Shown here in pieces: positions 1 through 7,433 of a stretch of 24,345 nucleotides of DNA. A program made the position numbers and the translations under genes. This DNA comes from Prevotella sp. UBA4268. Its GTDB lineage: Bacteria; Bacteroidota; Bacteroidia; Bacteroidales; Bacteroidaceae. Positions within the stretch are counted from its first letter, which is position 1; each line of letters starts with the position of its first letter. The stretch is taken from NCBI GenBank assembly GCA_002395135.1, contig DGWC01000039.1, positions 1,751 to 26,095 on the forward strand, read 5' to 3'. The notes below the pieces were generated by a model that was not told where the DNA came from, did not search any database, and worked only from the letters and a program-made list of their open reading frames with translations.

Positions 1-942
1 GAGCCGATGAGGCGGGCGGAGACCGAACTGGAATACGACCTGGCCCACGGCATCATGCCCCTTGCCATGAGCGACGCGCGCTATCCGCAGCGACTCAAGG
101 AGTGCGATGACGCGCCGCTGCTGCTGTTCTATCGGGGCAGCGCCGACCTGAACCAGCAGCGCGTGATCAACATCGTGGGCACGCGCCACTGCACGGCCTA
201 CGGCCAGGACCTGGTGAACAGGTTCACGGCCGACCTGCGCCAACTGTGCCCGCGCGTGCTCATTGTGAGCGGAATGGCCTACGGCGTTGACATCTGTGCC
301 CACCGCAGCGCGCTGCAGTGCGGCTATGACACGGTGGCGGTGTTGGCCCACGGGCTGGACTATCTGTATCCGCCGCGCCACAAGCCCACCGCCGATGCCA
401 TGCTGCAACAGGGCGGACTGCTCACAGAGTTTTTCACCCAGACCAATGCCGACAAGGTGAACTTCGTGCGCCGCAACCGCATCGTGGCCGGCATGAGCGA
501 TGCCTGCGTGCTCGTGGAGTCGGCCGCCCACGGGGGAGGGCTGATCACGGCCCGTCTGGCGCGCGACTACAACCGCGACGTGTTTGCCTTTCCGGGGCGC
601 GTGGGCGATGCCTATAGCGAGGGCTGCAACAACCTGATTCGCGACAACGGGGCCATGCTGCTGACCAGTGCCGCCGACCTGGTGAACGCCATGGGGTGGA
701 CCGACGATGCCACGCTGATGAAGGCTCAGCGGCAGGGCATTGAGCGCCAACTGTTCCCCATGCTCTCGGCCGAGGAGAAAAGGGTGGTGGATGCGCTGTC
801 GGCACAAAACGACCTGCCGATGAACATGCTCACCGTGCGCACCAACCTGCCGGTGGCGCGGCTGGCGGCCCTGCTCTTCGAACTGGAGATGAAGGGCGTG
901 GTGAAGACCATGGCAGGCGGCTGCTACCACCTGATGATGTGA
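1..942 (+). CDS. dprA: DNA-processing protein DprA (5' end cut by window edge)
   Basis: DprA binds incoming single-stranded DNA during natural transformation and loads RecA onto it in the cytoplasm. The visible 313 residues carry the Rossmann-fold signature: VGTRHCTAYG (about residues 59-68), SGMAYGVD, AHGLDYLYPPRH, GGLLTEF, RRNRIVAGMSD, and the GGGLITA and FPGR loops. A C-terminal winged-helix-like segment ends in FELEMKGVVKTMAGGCY. The reading frame is open back to base 1, and family members are about 370 residues long in Bacteroidota, so about 60 N-terminal residues (the helix-hairpin-helix/SAM-like part) lie outside the window. The ATG at base 7 is probably internal. The gene is followed after 78 bp by dusB on the same strand. 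Family assignment is secure; only the start is unknown. Confidence 0.95.
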   Translation, partial: EPMRRAETELEYDLAHGIMPLAMSDARYPQRLKECDDAPLLLFYRGSADLNQQRVINIVGTRHCTAYGQDLVNRFTADLRQLCPRVLIVSGMAYGVDICAHRSALQCGYDTVAVLAHGLDYLYPPRHKPTADAMLQQGGLLTEFFTQTNADKVNFVRRNRIVAGMSDACVLVESAAHGGGLITARLARDYNRDVFAFPGRVGDAYSEGCNNLIRDNGAMLLTSAADLVNAMGWTDDATLMKAQRQGIERQLFPMLSAEEKRVVDALSAQNDLPMNMLTVRTNLPVARLAALLFELEMKGVVKTMAGGCYHLMM

Positions 943-970
943 GGGCGGCCCACCGTGACGGATAAAGTGA

Positions 971-997
971 GGAGCCGTGGCCGCAACGGCGGGCTCC
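971..997 (+). other. GC-rich hairpin in the dprA-dusB gap
   Basis: GGAGCC (971-976) pairs with GGCTCC (992-997), and inside it GCCG (980-983) pairs with CGGC (987-990) around a CAA loop, with a 3-nt bulge on the left and 1 nt on the right. It sits 23 bases before the dusB ATG. No T run follows, so it is not a classical terminator. It may stabilise or attenuate the dusB message, or be chance in GC-rich DNA. Confidence 0.3.
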
Positions 998-1020
998 CGG
1001 TTAAACAAGAATACTCGAAC

Positions 1021-2067
1021 ATGAAGATAGGCTCAATACAATTTCCCGAAAAACCGCTCTTCCTCGCGCCGATGGAAGACGTCACCGACATTGGCTTCCG
1101 CGTGCTGTGCAAGCGCTACGGAGCCGCCATGGTCTACTCGGAGTTCGTCAGTGCCGAGGCACTGGTGCGCTCGGTGAAGAGCACCATCAGCAAACTGACC
1201 ATTGCCGACGAGGAGCGTCCCGTGGGTATCCAGATATACGGGCGCGACGTGCCGCAGATGGTGGAGGCGGCGCAGATTGTGGAGGCGGAGGCGCATCCCG
1301 ACGTGATCGACCTGAATTTCGGCTGCCCGGTGAAGAAGGTGGCCGGCAAGGGGGCTGGCGCCGGCATGCTGCAAAACATTCCGCTGCTGCTCGACATCAC
1401 GCGCGAGGTGGTGAAGGCGGTGCATACGCCCGTGACGGTGAAGACCCGACTGGGGTGGAACAGCGAGCAACTGATTATCACCCAACTGGCCGAGCAACTG
1501 CAAGACTGCGGCATCCAGGCGCTGACCATCCACGGGCGCACGCGCTCGCAGATGTACACGGGCGAGGCCGACTGGACCCTGATTGGCGAGGTGAAGAGCA
1601 ATCCGCGCATCCACATACCCATTATCGGCAACGGCGACATCACCACGCCCGAGCAGGCACGCCTGGCCTTTGAGCGCTACGGCGTGGATGCGGTGATGAT
1701 TGGGCGCGCCACCTTCGGCCGGCCGTGGATATTCAAGGAGATCAGAGACTATCTGGACCACGACGGGCGCGAGGCGGAAGGCGATGCCATGCCGCCGGCT
1801 CTCACGGTGAGCGAGAAACTGGACATCCTGATTGAGCAACTACACATCAACATCTCGCGCATCAACGCCATGAAGGGCGGCGACGAGCGCGAAAACGAAT
1901 ACCGCGGCATCCTGCACACGCGGCGCCATCTGGCGGCCAGTCCGATATTCAAGGGCATCCCCGATTTCCGCCAGACGCGCATTGCCATGCTCCGCGCCGA
2001 GAGGGTGGACGAATTGCTGCAGATACTGGAGGAGATCAGAAACCGGCTGACGGATATATATAAATAA
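1021..2067 (+). CDS. dusB: tRNA-dihydrouridine synthase (DusB family)
   Basis: Flavoenzyme of the Dus family that reduces specific uridines in the tRNA D-loop to dihydrouridine using FMN and NAD(P)H. The 348-residue product is full length for the family. The FMN-barrel start FLAPMEDVTD is at about 14-23, the active-site loop NFGCPVKKVAGKGAG has the catalytic Cys at 102, and VTVKTRLGW, LTIHGRTR, PIIGNGDI and MIGRATFGRPW follow in the usual order. A C-terminal helical tRNA-binding domain covers roughly 250-348. The frame stays open upstream to a GTG at 955, but the conserved family N-terminus (MKIGxxxFPEKPLFLAPM) begins at the ATG at 1021, so I chose that start. The DusB subfamily is chosen by resemblance to annotated Bacteroidota homologues. 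The next gene starts 7 bases after the stop, suggesting cotranscription. Confidence 0.95.
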   Translation: MKIGSIQFPEKPLFLAPMEDVTDIGFRVLCKRYGAAMVYSEFVSAEALVRSVKSTISKLTIADEERPVGIQIYGRDVPQMVEAAQIVEAEAHPDVIDLNFGCPVKKVAGKGAGAGMLQNIPLLLDITREVVKAVHTPVTVKTRLGWNSEQLIITQLAEQLQDCGIQALTIHGRTRSQMYTGEADWTLIGEVKSNPRIHIPIIGNGDITTPEQARLAFERYGVDAVMIGRATFGRPWIFKEIRDYLDHDGREAEGDAMPPALTVSEKLDILIEQLHINISRINAMKGGDERENEYRGILHTRRHLAASPIFKGIPDFRQTRIAMLRAERVDELLQILEEIRNRLTDIYK

Positions 2068-2074
2068 GGTGGAA

Positions 2075-2815
2075 ATGGCACAGAAGGAAAACATAACAGG
2101 AACGCTCGACCGCGCTGAACGGCTGCTGGGCAGCACGGTGATGGAGCAGATGGCCACGAAGCGGGTGATTGTGTTCGGCGTGGGAGGCGTGGGCTCGTGG
2201 TGCGTGGAGAGCCTGGTGCGCACGGGCATCCGCCAGATGACCATCGTGGACAGCGACCGCGTGTGCGCGTCGAATGTGAACCGCCAACTGATGGCCACCA
2301 CCACAAGCATCGGCCGCCCCAAGGTGGAGGTGCTGAAAGAGCGGCTGCTCGACATCGCTCCCGATGCGCAGGTGGATGCGCGCATGGAAGTGTTCAACGC
2401 CGAGACTGCCCACACTTTTCATCTGGACGACTACGACTACATTGTGGATGCCATCGACTCGCTGGCCGACAAGATGCTGCTCATCAGGATGGCCACGCAG
2501 ACAAAGGCGGTGTTTTTCTCGTCGATGGGCGCTGCCCTGAAGCAGGACCCTACGAAGATACAGGTGGCCGAGTTCTGGAAAGTGAGGGGCTGCCCGCTGG
2601 CACGGGCGCTGCGCCAGCGCTTCAAGAAGGAGAAGACGTTCCCCTCAAGGAAATTCACTTGCGTGTTCAGCGAGGAACTCTTGAAGAACCAGCCCACTGA
2701 GCAGCCGGCCGCCGACCGCGGCAACGGCAGTCTGGTGCAGATAACCGGCATCTTCGGGTTCACGCTGGCAGGCCTGGTGATAAACGATATTGCGCGGCGC
2801 GCGAAAGAGGCATGA
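2075..2815 (+). CDS. tcdA: tRNA threonylcarbamoyladenosine dehydratase (TcdA, E1-like ThiF family)
   Basis: ThiF/E1-like ATP-dependent enzyme that cyclises t6A37 in ANN-decoding tRNAs to ct6A. The 246-residue product begins with a helix containing RAERLLG (about 13-19), then the Rossmann nucleotide-binding motif VIVFGVGGVGSW (31-42), the VDSDRVCASNVNRQ block (58-71) that is typical of adenylating E1 domains, VDAIDSLADK (124-133), and a C-terminal GSLVQITGIFGFTLAG stretch near 219-234 seen in TcdA/CsdL proteins. A GTG at 2069 is in frame, but the ATG at 2075 follows AAGGTGG at good spacing, so it is the likelier start. It begins 7 bases after dusB, giving a tRNA-modification pair. A hairpin terminator follows its stop directly. 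The main alternative, a ThiF/MoeB-type enzyme, is less likely because no thiamine or molybdopterin genes are nearby. Confidence 0.92.
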   Translation: MAQKENITGTLDRAERLLGSTVMEQMATKRVIVFGVGGVGSWCVESLVRTGIRQMTIVDSDRVCASNVNRQLMATTTSIGRPKVEVLKERLLDIAPDAQVDARMEVFNAETAHTFHLDDYDYIVDAIDSLADKMLLIRMATQTKAVFFSSMGAALKQDPTKIQVAEFWKVRGCPLARALRQRFKKEKTFPSRKFTCVFSEELLKNQPTEQPAADRGNGSLVQITGIFGFTLAGLVINDIARRAKEA

Positions 2816-2846
2816 AAAAGGCTGCACGGTGAAAGTGCAGCCTCTT
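2815..2846. terminator. Bidirectional hairpin terminator between tcdA and the - strand genes
   Basis: AGGCTGCAC (2819-2827) pairs perfectly with GTGCAGCCT (2835-2843) over a 7-nt loop. On the - strand the stem is followed by a run of five T (complement of 2815-2819), as expected for an intrinsic terminator. On the + strand it is followed only by CTT. It begins at the last base of the tcdA stop codon and ends 2 bases before the stop of the small - strand ORF, so it can serve both. Confidence 0.8.
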
Positions 2847-2982
2847 AGTCGAAATCCTGAATGGCAAGTTTTATTCTCATTCGCAGTTCCTCTTTCTCTG
2901 TGGGGGTGAGAGGGGCTACCTGACAAATGTACTTGCGTAACGTCTTTTTAGCCTTTTTTATAATTGTATGTTTGTCTGCCAT
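2845..2982 (-). CDS. Small basic/acidic protein of unknown function (about 45 aa)
   Basis: I do not recognise this protein. Read from the ATG at 2982 it is 45 residues: a Lys-rich N-terminal half (IIKKAKKTLRKY), then LTPTEKEELRMRIKLAI and an acidic end. It is likely cytoplasmic, helical and without a signal peptide. The ATG is preceded by an A-rich AGAACGAAA leader typical of Bacteroidota. An in-frame ATG at 3018 would give 57 residues. The stop lies 2 bases from a stem-loop whose T run faces this strand, which supports a real transcript ending here. It is 145 bases downstream of the ECF sigma gene on the same strand and could be cotranscribed with it. It could also be the untranslated 3' end of the sigma message. 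Confidence 0.5.
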   Translation of the reverse strand: MADKHTIIKKAKKTLRKYICQVAPLTPTEKEELRMRIKLAIQDFD

Positions 2983-3127
2983 TTTCGTTCTTTTGTGTAA
3001 AGACGCAACGAAAGGCATGGTGTACTCATATTCATGAGCGGTTTTCTGCGGTTTTATCAAATGATTTTCTTCTCTGTTTGGCCCGCCCGGGCTACTTTGC
3101 GGAAAAGGAGCCGTGCTGTCGGCTTCT

Positions 3128-3640
3128 CTATACGGCGGCGCACTCGGTGGCGGCGAAGGAGCGCAGGCGCAGGATGCTGCGGTGCATCAGGTTGCGCACG
3201 CTTTGGTAGTTGATACCCATGATGCGGCAGATGTCGTCGTATTTGCGCTGCTCCATGTAGTAGAGGTTGATGATCTGGCGCTGGCGCGGCGAGAGACGGT
3301 CGAAGAATTTCTCGATGCGGGCGCTGAGCATCTGCTGCTCTTCCAGGCATTCGCGGTTGTATTCTTCTAACTCAGCGATGGGCTTCATGCTGCTGTCGTT
3401 GATTTCCTTGTCGCAGAGGCGCACGTTGCGGCGGAACTCGTCGTTGATGCGGTTGCGCAGTGACACGTAGAGATAACTCTCTATGTTGTCAACGGTCTCC
3501 AGGGAGTCGCGCTTGGTGAACAGTTTGACAAACACATCCTGGATGCAGTCTTTTATCATCTCGCGGTCGGTCGTGAACTTCGAGCCGAAGGCAAAGAGAT
3601 TGTCGATATGAGCGTCGTAAAGACTTGAAAAGTTAATCAT
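3128..3640 (-). CDS. ECF-type RNA polymerase sigma factor (sigma-70 family)
   Basis: The 170-residue product has the two-domain layout of ECF sigma factors. Region 2 spans about 5-75 (LYDAHIDNLFAFGSKF, then DCIQDVFVKLF, the core-binding and -10 recognition helices). Region 4 spans about 114-162 (LSPRQRQIINLYYMEQRKYDDI, then the helix-turn-helix GINYQSVRNLMHRSILRLR). Length is normal. In Bacteroidota many such factors pair with a FecR anti-sigma and a SusC-like receptor, but no FecR gene is adjacent here, so its signal is unknown. It reads away from the PUL; the next gene upstream (3980-7042) points the same way but is separated by a terminator. Whether it controls the PUL cannot be read from the sequence. 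Confidence 0.93.
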   Translation of the reverse strand: MINFSSLYDAHIDNLFAFGSKFTTDREMIKDCIQDVFVKLFTKRDSLETVDNIESYLYVSLRNRINDEFRRNVRLCDKEINDSSMKPIAELEEYNRECLEEQQMLSARIEKFFDRLSPRQRQIINLYYMEQRKYDDICRIMGINYQSVRNLMHRSILRLRSFAATECAAV

Positions 3641-3701
3641 TTGATAAGGTTTTATAGGCAGATTGTTTCTGTTTGTTTTCGATTATTTTCGTTTTCGTTT
3701 G

Positions 3702-3725
3702 CAAAAGTAGTTACAAAAGTACAAA
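3702..3725 (-). promoter_or_regulatory. Candidate promoter of the ECF sigma gene
   Basis: On the - strand two copies of TACTTTTG match the Bacteroidota -7 element TAnnTTTG (complements of 3702-3709 and 3714-3721), with a TTTG just upstream (complement of 3722-3725). The element lies about 60 bases before the sigma-factor ATG in an AT-rich stretch. The -33 TTTG is closer than the usual 19 bp to either -7 box, so the exact pair in use is uncertain. Confidence 0.45.
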
Positions 3726-3831
3726 TAAAATAGAAATTATTGGTTTTTAAATGAAAAAAATCGCTTTTTTATTTACTTTTTAATCTTTGTTTGGTATTTG
3801 GCCTGCCTTTTTCGCCCTATAATAATATAAT

Positions 3832-3867
3832 AGGTGGACATGAAAATATAGAAGGTGGACATGAAAA
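3832..3867. repeat. Two copies of a 15-bp direct repeat, 21 bp apart
   Basis: AGGTGGACATGAAAA occurs at 3832-3846 and 3853-3867. Each copy looks like a ribosome-binding site plus ATG on the + strand. The first ATG (3840) opens only a 3-codon ORF. The second (3861) opens a 46-codon ORF that runs through the terminator hairpin and into the 3' end of the opposite gene. The rest of the 3641-3979 gap holds the sigma promoter, AT-rich sequence and the terminator. Confidence 0.5.
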
Positions 3868-3908
3868 AAACGTGCGGCATCGGTGGCTCATGGCACGGAT
3901 GCTGCACG
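3864..3908 (-). terminator. Intrinsic terminator of the beta-helix/barrel enzyme gene
   Basis: CGTGCGGCATC (3871-3881) pairs with GATGCTGCACG (3898-3908), 11 bp with one G-T wobble, over a 16-nt loop. On the - strand the stem is followed by seven T (complement of 3864-3870). It lies about 70 bases after the stop of the 3980-7042 gene. Confidence 0.8.
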
Positions 3909-3979
3909 CTTTTGGCTGCGTTTCGGGTGTCAGGGCATGCTGAAAACGCAACGTTCAGGATGCCGGAAATCAGGAATTG

Positions 3980-6900
3980 CTATTGTTTTTCCAACCAGTA
4001 GACGGTGCCTTCCGCGGTGTCGGCAACCGCGTAGACATCATTCATTTTTGCCGATTTCATCGAGATTTTAGTCTCTCCCGTGCGGGTGTTCACGGTGTAG
4101 ACGTTGTATTTGCCGGCCTGGACGGGGATGCTGACCGACGACGACTTGGCATAGACCACGTAGCCCGTGCTGTGATCGCCCAGGGCCACGCAACCCGTGC
4201 CGTCGATGGCTTTCATCTTGCAGAGGTCGCTCTGCAGTTTGCTGTTCTTGATGATGACATTGGGCAGCGAACCGCCTGCCATCAGGATGGCCCATCCGTA
4301 GGTGGGATACTGCTGGGCATAGAAGGTGACGGCCTTGTCGGGATATTTCTCGCGGTATTCGCGCACTGCCTTGTAGGCCTCGTTGAATCCGGTTTTTCCG
4401 GCTCCCCATTTGCGCATCCACTGGCGCGGTGCCATGTTCTTGCCGGCTTCGGGGGCCCAAGTCTCTTTGGTGTTGTAGTGCCAGTAGCGGATGTCGATGA
4501 TGTCGACCACCTTATTTAATACGGGGTCTTCGAGCAGAGCGTCCTGCGCGTCCTTGGTACAACTGAGTGCAATGAGCGGATGGCGGCCGGTTTCGGCCTC
4601 CCATTCGGCAATGGTCTGCAGCCAGAAGCGGGTGAAATGGAGCGGTCCGGTGTACTCGGCGCTGATCATGTGGACCACGTTGGGCTGGTCTTTCAGCAGG
4701 TCAAGACACATGCGGATGTACTGTCGGTGGAGCGGGCGGAGCACGGGATTGTCAACGTCGTAGAACTGTTCGGCCATGAACACGCGCTTGTCGCCGGTGA
4801 AAGGCACGGGCTCGGGGAAGTTGGTGCCGTTGATGTTGTTGACCGGTCGCCAGGGACAGTCCACCCAGTGGGCTCCGGCCTCCAGGATGTTGTGCTGGAA
4901 ATAGTGCTGGTTGAAGAGCAAGATGCCTTTGGGATTGCCTTTCTGGGCAAACTCGTTCAGTCGCTGCCAGTACCATTCGTTGGGTTTGTTCAGGTCGTAG
5001 CGGCTGAGTCCGTCCCAGGCAGTGCCTTTGCCCGAGCGCGAGAACGGCTGCTCATAGAAGGGAGCGCCCACGTCTCCGTCGGCACGGCGCACGCGCTCGT
5101 GGTCGGTGCGTCGTATGTCGTACCAAAGGCCGTAGTGGTGGTCAAGTGCCACGAAATGGTGCTTGTCCATGAAGTTGATGACCGAGTCGATGCGGTCGGT
5201 CCAACCCGTTCCTTCCCTTCCGGGCACAAAGCGGGTGATGGCCGGCCGTGCGCCGCGCTTGGTGAAACTTTCTTTCACGCTGCCCGACCACCATGGAATG
5301 TCGTATTGGTTGCCCGTCATGAGCAGATGGTTCATGGTGAGGTGTCCGTTTTCTACGGTGAAATCGTGCGTTTGCTGCTTGGTGGCTTTTGCGTTCACCT
5401 TTTTCACGTCGTCGATGCTCTTGATGCCCAAGGGGTTAGTGGATGCCGTGTAGGGGATGCTGTCGAGCCACATCTCCATGGTGAGGCGCGGCTGGGTGAG
5501 CGACACGTGGGCCATGCGCATGGCTTGCTCCACGGTGGGACTGGTGGTTCCCTCCAGGTCTCTGGGCAGGATGTAGGGTTTTACGGCTTGGACCGTTTCG
5601 ATATTCTTATCCTTGAGTCGCTGTTCCAGTTGGGCATAGAAGAGGCTGCGCGGGTGCACATGGTTGTTGCTGCCCAGCCATTCGGCGTTGCCGGTGAGCG
5701 TTCCCCAGCAGCCGTTGGCCCCGCAGCGGTTGTCTGGGTCGGGCGAATAGCACCACAAGGTGGATGCCGTGCACTGCCAGAGCATGGAGTTGGCGGTGTT
5801 CCATCCCGTGCCTTGCATCCATTGCTCCAGGTTGCCGAGGTGGATGTCGTGGCCGTCGATGTTGACAATGTCGAACAAAAGGCCTGCTGCCCAGGAGCCG
5901 ATGCTGCCGCTGAAGCCCAGCGACTCCTCGCTGTCGCACTGCACAAAGGCATTCGGACCGGCCGCGCAGGCACCTGCCACGAAGTCGTGGATGCCGTTGC
6001 GCGACACGCAGCGCTGCACCAATGTCTGCTGGCCGCGGGTGAGGAAGACGCTTCTGCGCCAGCCTCCCACCTCGGAAACGGGTTCTGAGGCGATGCAGTC
6101 TTCCACGGTGATGCGGCTACAGTCAAGTTGGATGTTGACGGCGGAGCCGGAGAAATATTTGAAATCCACGCGTCTCACCCAGCAGTCGCGCACATGATCC
6201 ATGCGGATGGCATCCCAGCAGTGGTCTTCGTCCTTGGGATTCCAGTTGTTTTTTGCCGATAGCATCGTAAGGTTCTCAATGCCGCACTCGCTGATTTCGC
6301 CCTCGTTGCGCCCTTTGTTCACATATCCGTTGCCGAATTCGCTGCTCAGCGTGGTGGTGATGGGAGCGTCGATGGTGATCTGATTGCCGCTGACGGCCGT
6401 TACCACGCGGTTCCAGGCGATGATGATGTCGGTGGGTTTCCAGCCGGAGCCGTCAAGTCCGCCGCCGAATCCGTTCATCTTCAGCGAGTGAATCCATTCG
6501 ATGGTGGAGGGGCGCGTGATGCGAATGCGGTCGCCCACGGAGATGCCCTGCGTGCTTGCCAGCGTCAACTGGGTGCTGCCAGCCAGTGTCTTCTCGCCGG
6601 TAATCTCGATGGAATCGCCGATTTTCAACTGGTCTTGGCCTTCGAAATAGACCATGGCCCCGCGGTCGAAGCCCCGCTTGACGAGTGTCGTGGCACCTTT
6701 GCCCATGCCGCGTATCACAATGCCTGAGGCGGTGATGCGCAGCGGGCGGTCGATATGGAACGTGCCTTCGCCTAAGAGCACGGCACCGCGCTGCCCGTCA
6801 GCGTTGGCTTTCAGGGTTGCCACATAGTCGATGGCTCGCTGGATGCGGTCGGTGCAGTCGCCCTCGGCCACTTTTACAAACACCATGTTAGGCACATCGG

Positions 6901-7042
6901 GAATGGCGGTTTCAGATGCGCGATAGCCACAGGTGGAGTAGTCCATGGGTACATAGAGTTTCTTTTCTGGCTTGGGTGCTGCTGTCGCCGTGGCGATGAA
7001 GAGACTGACCATCAAGCCGATGATGCCGTATTTTGTTTTCAT
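3980..7042 (-). CDS. Secreted two-module protein: parallel beta-helix plus glycosidase-like barrel (DUF6298-like)
   Basis: A 1020-residue secreted protein, probably a carbohydrate-active enzyme. Residues 1-22 form a signal peptide (GLMVSLFIATATAA) with no lipobox Cys, so export to the periplasm or beyond is expected. Residues about 50-470 have the repeating short strands of a right-handed beta-helix of the pectate lyase type (GVVIRG-like turns, ENLTML, VEDCIASEP, VQRCVSRNG, FVQCDSEES). Residues about 560-925 read like a (beta/alpha)8 barrel: GNQYDIPWW, FVALDHHYGLWYD, GILLFNQHYFQHN, VHMISAEYTG, then IDIRYWHYN. Glu796 in ISAEY is a possible acid/base by analogy with clan GH-A/GH140-type (DUF4038) enzymes. 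Residues about 930-1020 form a beta-sandwich-like tail similar to those ending GH140 proteins. From memory this resembles Bacteroidota proteins labelled DUF6298; substrate and reaction are unknown. It diverges from the first SusCD operon across 391 bp. Confidence 0.85.
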   Translation of the reverse strand: MKTKYGIIGLMVSLFIATATAAPKPEKKLYVPMDYSTCGYRASETAIPDVPNMVFVKVAEGDCTDRIQRAIDYVATLKANADGQRGAVLLGEGTFHIDRPLRITASGIVIRGMGKGATTLVKRGFDRGAMVYFEGQDQLKIGDSIEITGEKTLAGSTQLTLASTQGISVGDRIRITRPSTIEWIHSLKMNGFGGGLDGSGWKPTDIIIAWNRVVTAVSGNQITIDAPITTTLSSEFGNGYVNKGRNEGEISECGIENLTMLSAKNNWNPKDEDHCWDAIRMDHVRDCWVRRVDFKYFSGSAVNIQLDCSRITVEDCIASEPVSEVGGWRRSVFLTRGQQTLVQRCVSRNGIHDFVAGACAAGPNAFVQCDSEESLGFSGSIGSWAAGLLFDIVNIDGHDIHLGNLEQWMQGTGWNTANSMLWQCTASTLWCYSPDPDNRCGANGCWGTLTGNAEWLGSNNHVHPRSLFYAQLEQRLKDKNIETVQAVKPYILPRDLEGTTSPTVEQAMRMAHVSLTQPRLTMEMWLDSIPYTASTNPLGIKSIDDVKKVNAKATKQQTHDFTVENGHLTMNHLLMTGNQYDIPWWSGSVKESFTKRGARPAITRFVPGREGTGWTDRIDSVINFMDKHHFVALDHHYGLWYDIRRTDHERVRRADGDVGAPFYEQPFSRSGKGTAWDGLSRYDLNKPNEWYWQRLNEFAQKGNPKGILLFNQHYFQHNILEAGAHWVDCPWRPVNNINGTNFPEPVPFTGDKRVFMAEQFYDVDNPVLRPLHRQYIRMCLDLLKDQPNVVHMISAEYTGPLHFTRFWLQTIAEWEAETGRHPLIALSCTKDAQDALLEDPVLNKVVDIIDIRYWHYNTKETWAPEAGKNMAPRQWMRKWGAGKTGFNEAYKAVREYREKYPDKAVTFYAQQYPTYGWAILMAGGSLPNVIIKNSKLQSDLCKMKAIDGTGCVALGDHSTGYVVYAKSSSVSIPVQAGKYNVYTVNTRTGETKISMKSAKMNDVYAVADTAEGTVYWLEKQ

Positions 7043-7433
7043 ACGCTGTAAGTGTTGTGGTTAAAATACTTGTTGCTGTGTGCAGGAATTCATGCTGAGC
7101 AATTCCTTTCCATGAAAAATAACGCGGAAAAGGTGCTTTTGTACTATCCCGGCAGGGTGATTTCATGGTTTCATCCCGACGTATGGCTTTATTACATTGT
7201 TTGCCCTTTTTTATAACAAATGTGCACAAAAACAGTCGAAAAACAGCATAAACGTTATGTTTTTATTCTTTTTCTTTCTTTTTTCAATGTTTTTTTTCAT
7301 TTTCCTTATAAAAAGTGTAATAATTACAAAAATAATTGTATCTTTGCAAAGTATATAACTACTAACGTCACCTACAGATTTTAGCGTTGAAAACGAAAGA
7401 AGAAAACTAATATACCAATAATATCAAACAAAA
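7043..7433. promoter_or_regulatory. Divergent intergenic region with + strand promoter
   Basis: This 391-bp gap separates the enzyme gene from the first SusCD operon. On the + strand TATCTTTG at 7339-7346 matches the TAnnTTTG -7 element exactly and would place transcription start near 7353, giving a leader of about 80 bases before the ATG at 7434. No clear TTTG is found 19-20 bp upstream of it. The stretch 7255-7310 is a dense pyrimidine/T-rich tract. I see no TAnnTTTG on the - strand for the enzyme gene. No tRNA, sRNA or further ORF is supported here. Confidence 0.6.

Noticed and set aside
955..1020. N-terminal extension of dusB from a GTG at 955
   Set aside because: The extra 22 residues are not part of the conserved Dus N-terminus and would span the GC-rich hairpin; the ATG at 1021 begins the family sequence.
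3038..3055. Two copies of GCGGTTTT spaced 10 bp
   Set aside because: Only 8 bases long and in the gap between the sigma gene and the small ORF; likely chance.
3861..4001. 46-codon ORF on the + strand with a good ribosome-site-like motif
   Set aside because: It runs through the terminator hairpin and overlaps the 3' end of the opposite gene, with no recognisable protein features. Kept only as part of the repeat finding.
4580..6088. A 502-codon open frame on the + strand inside the enzyme gene
   Set aside because: It is antisense to the well-supported 1020-residue secreted protein and shows no family motif, signal peptide or ribosome site. The high third-position GC of the real gene keeps the opposite frame open.
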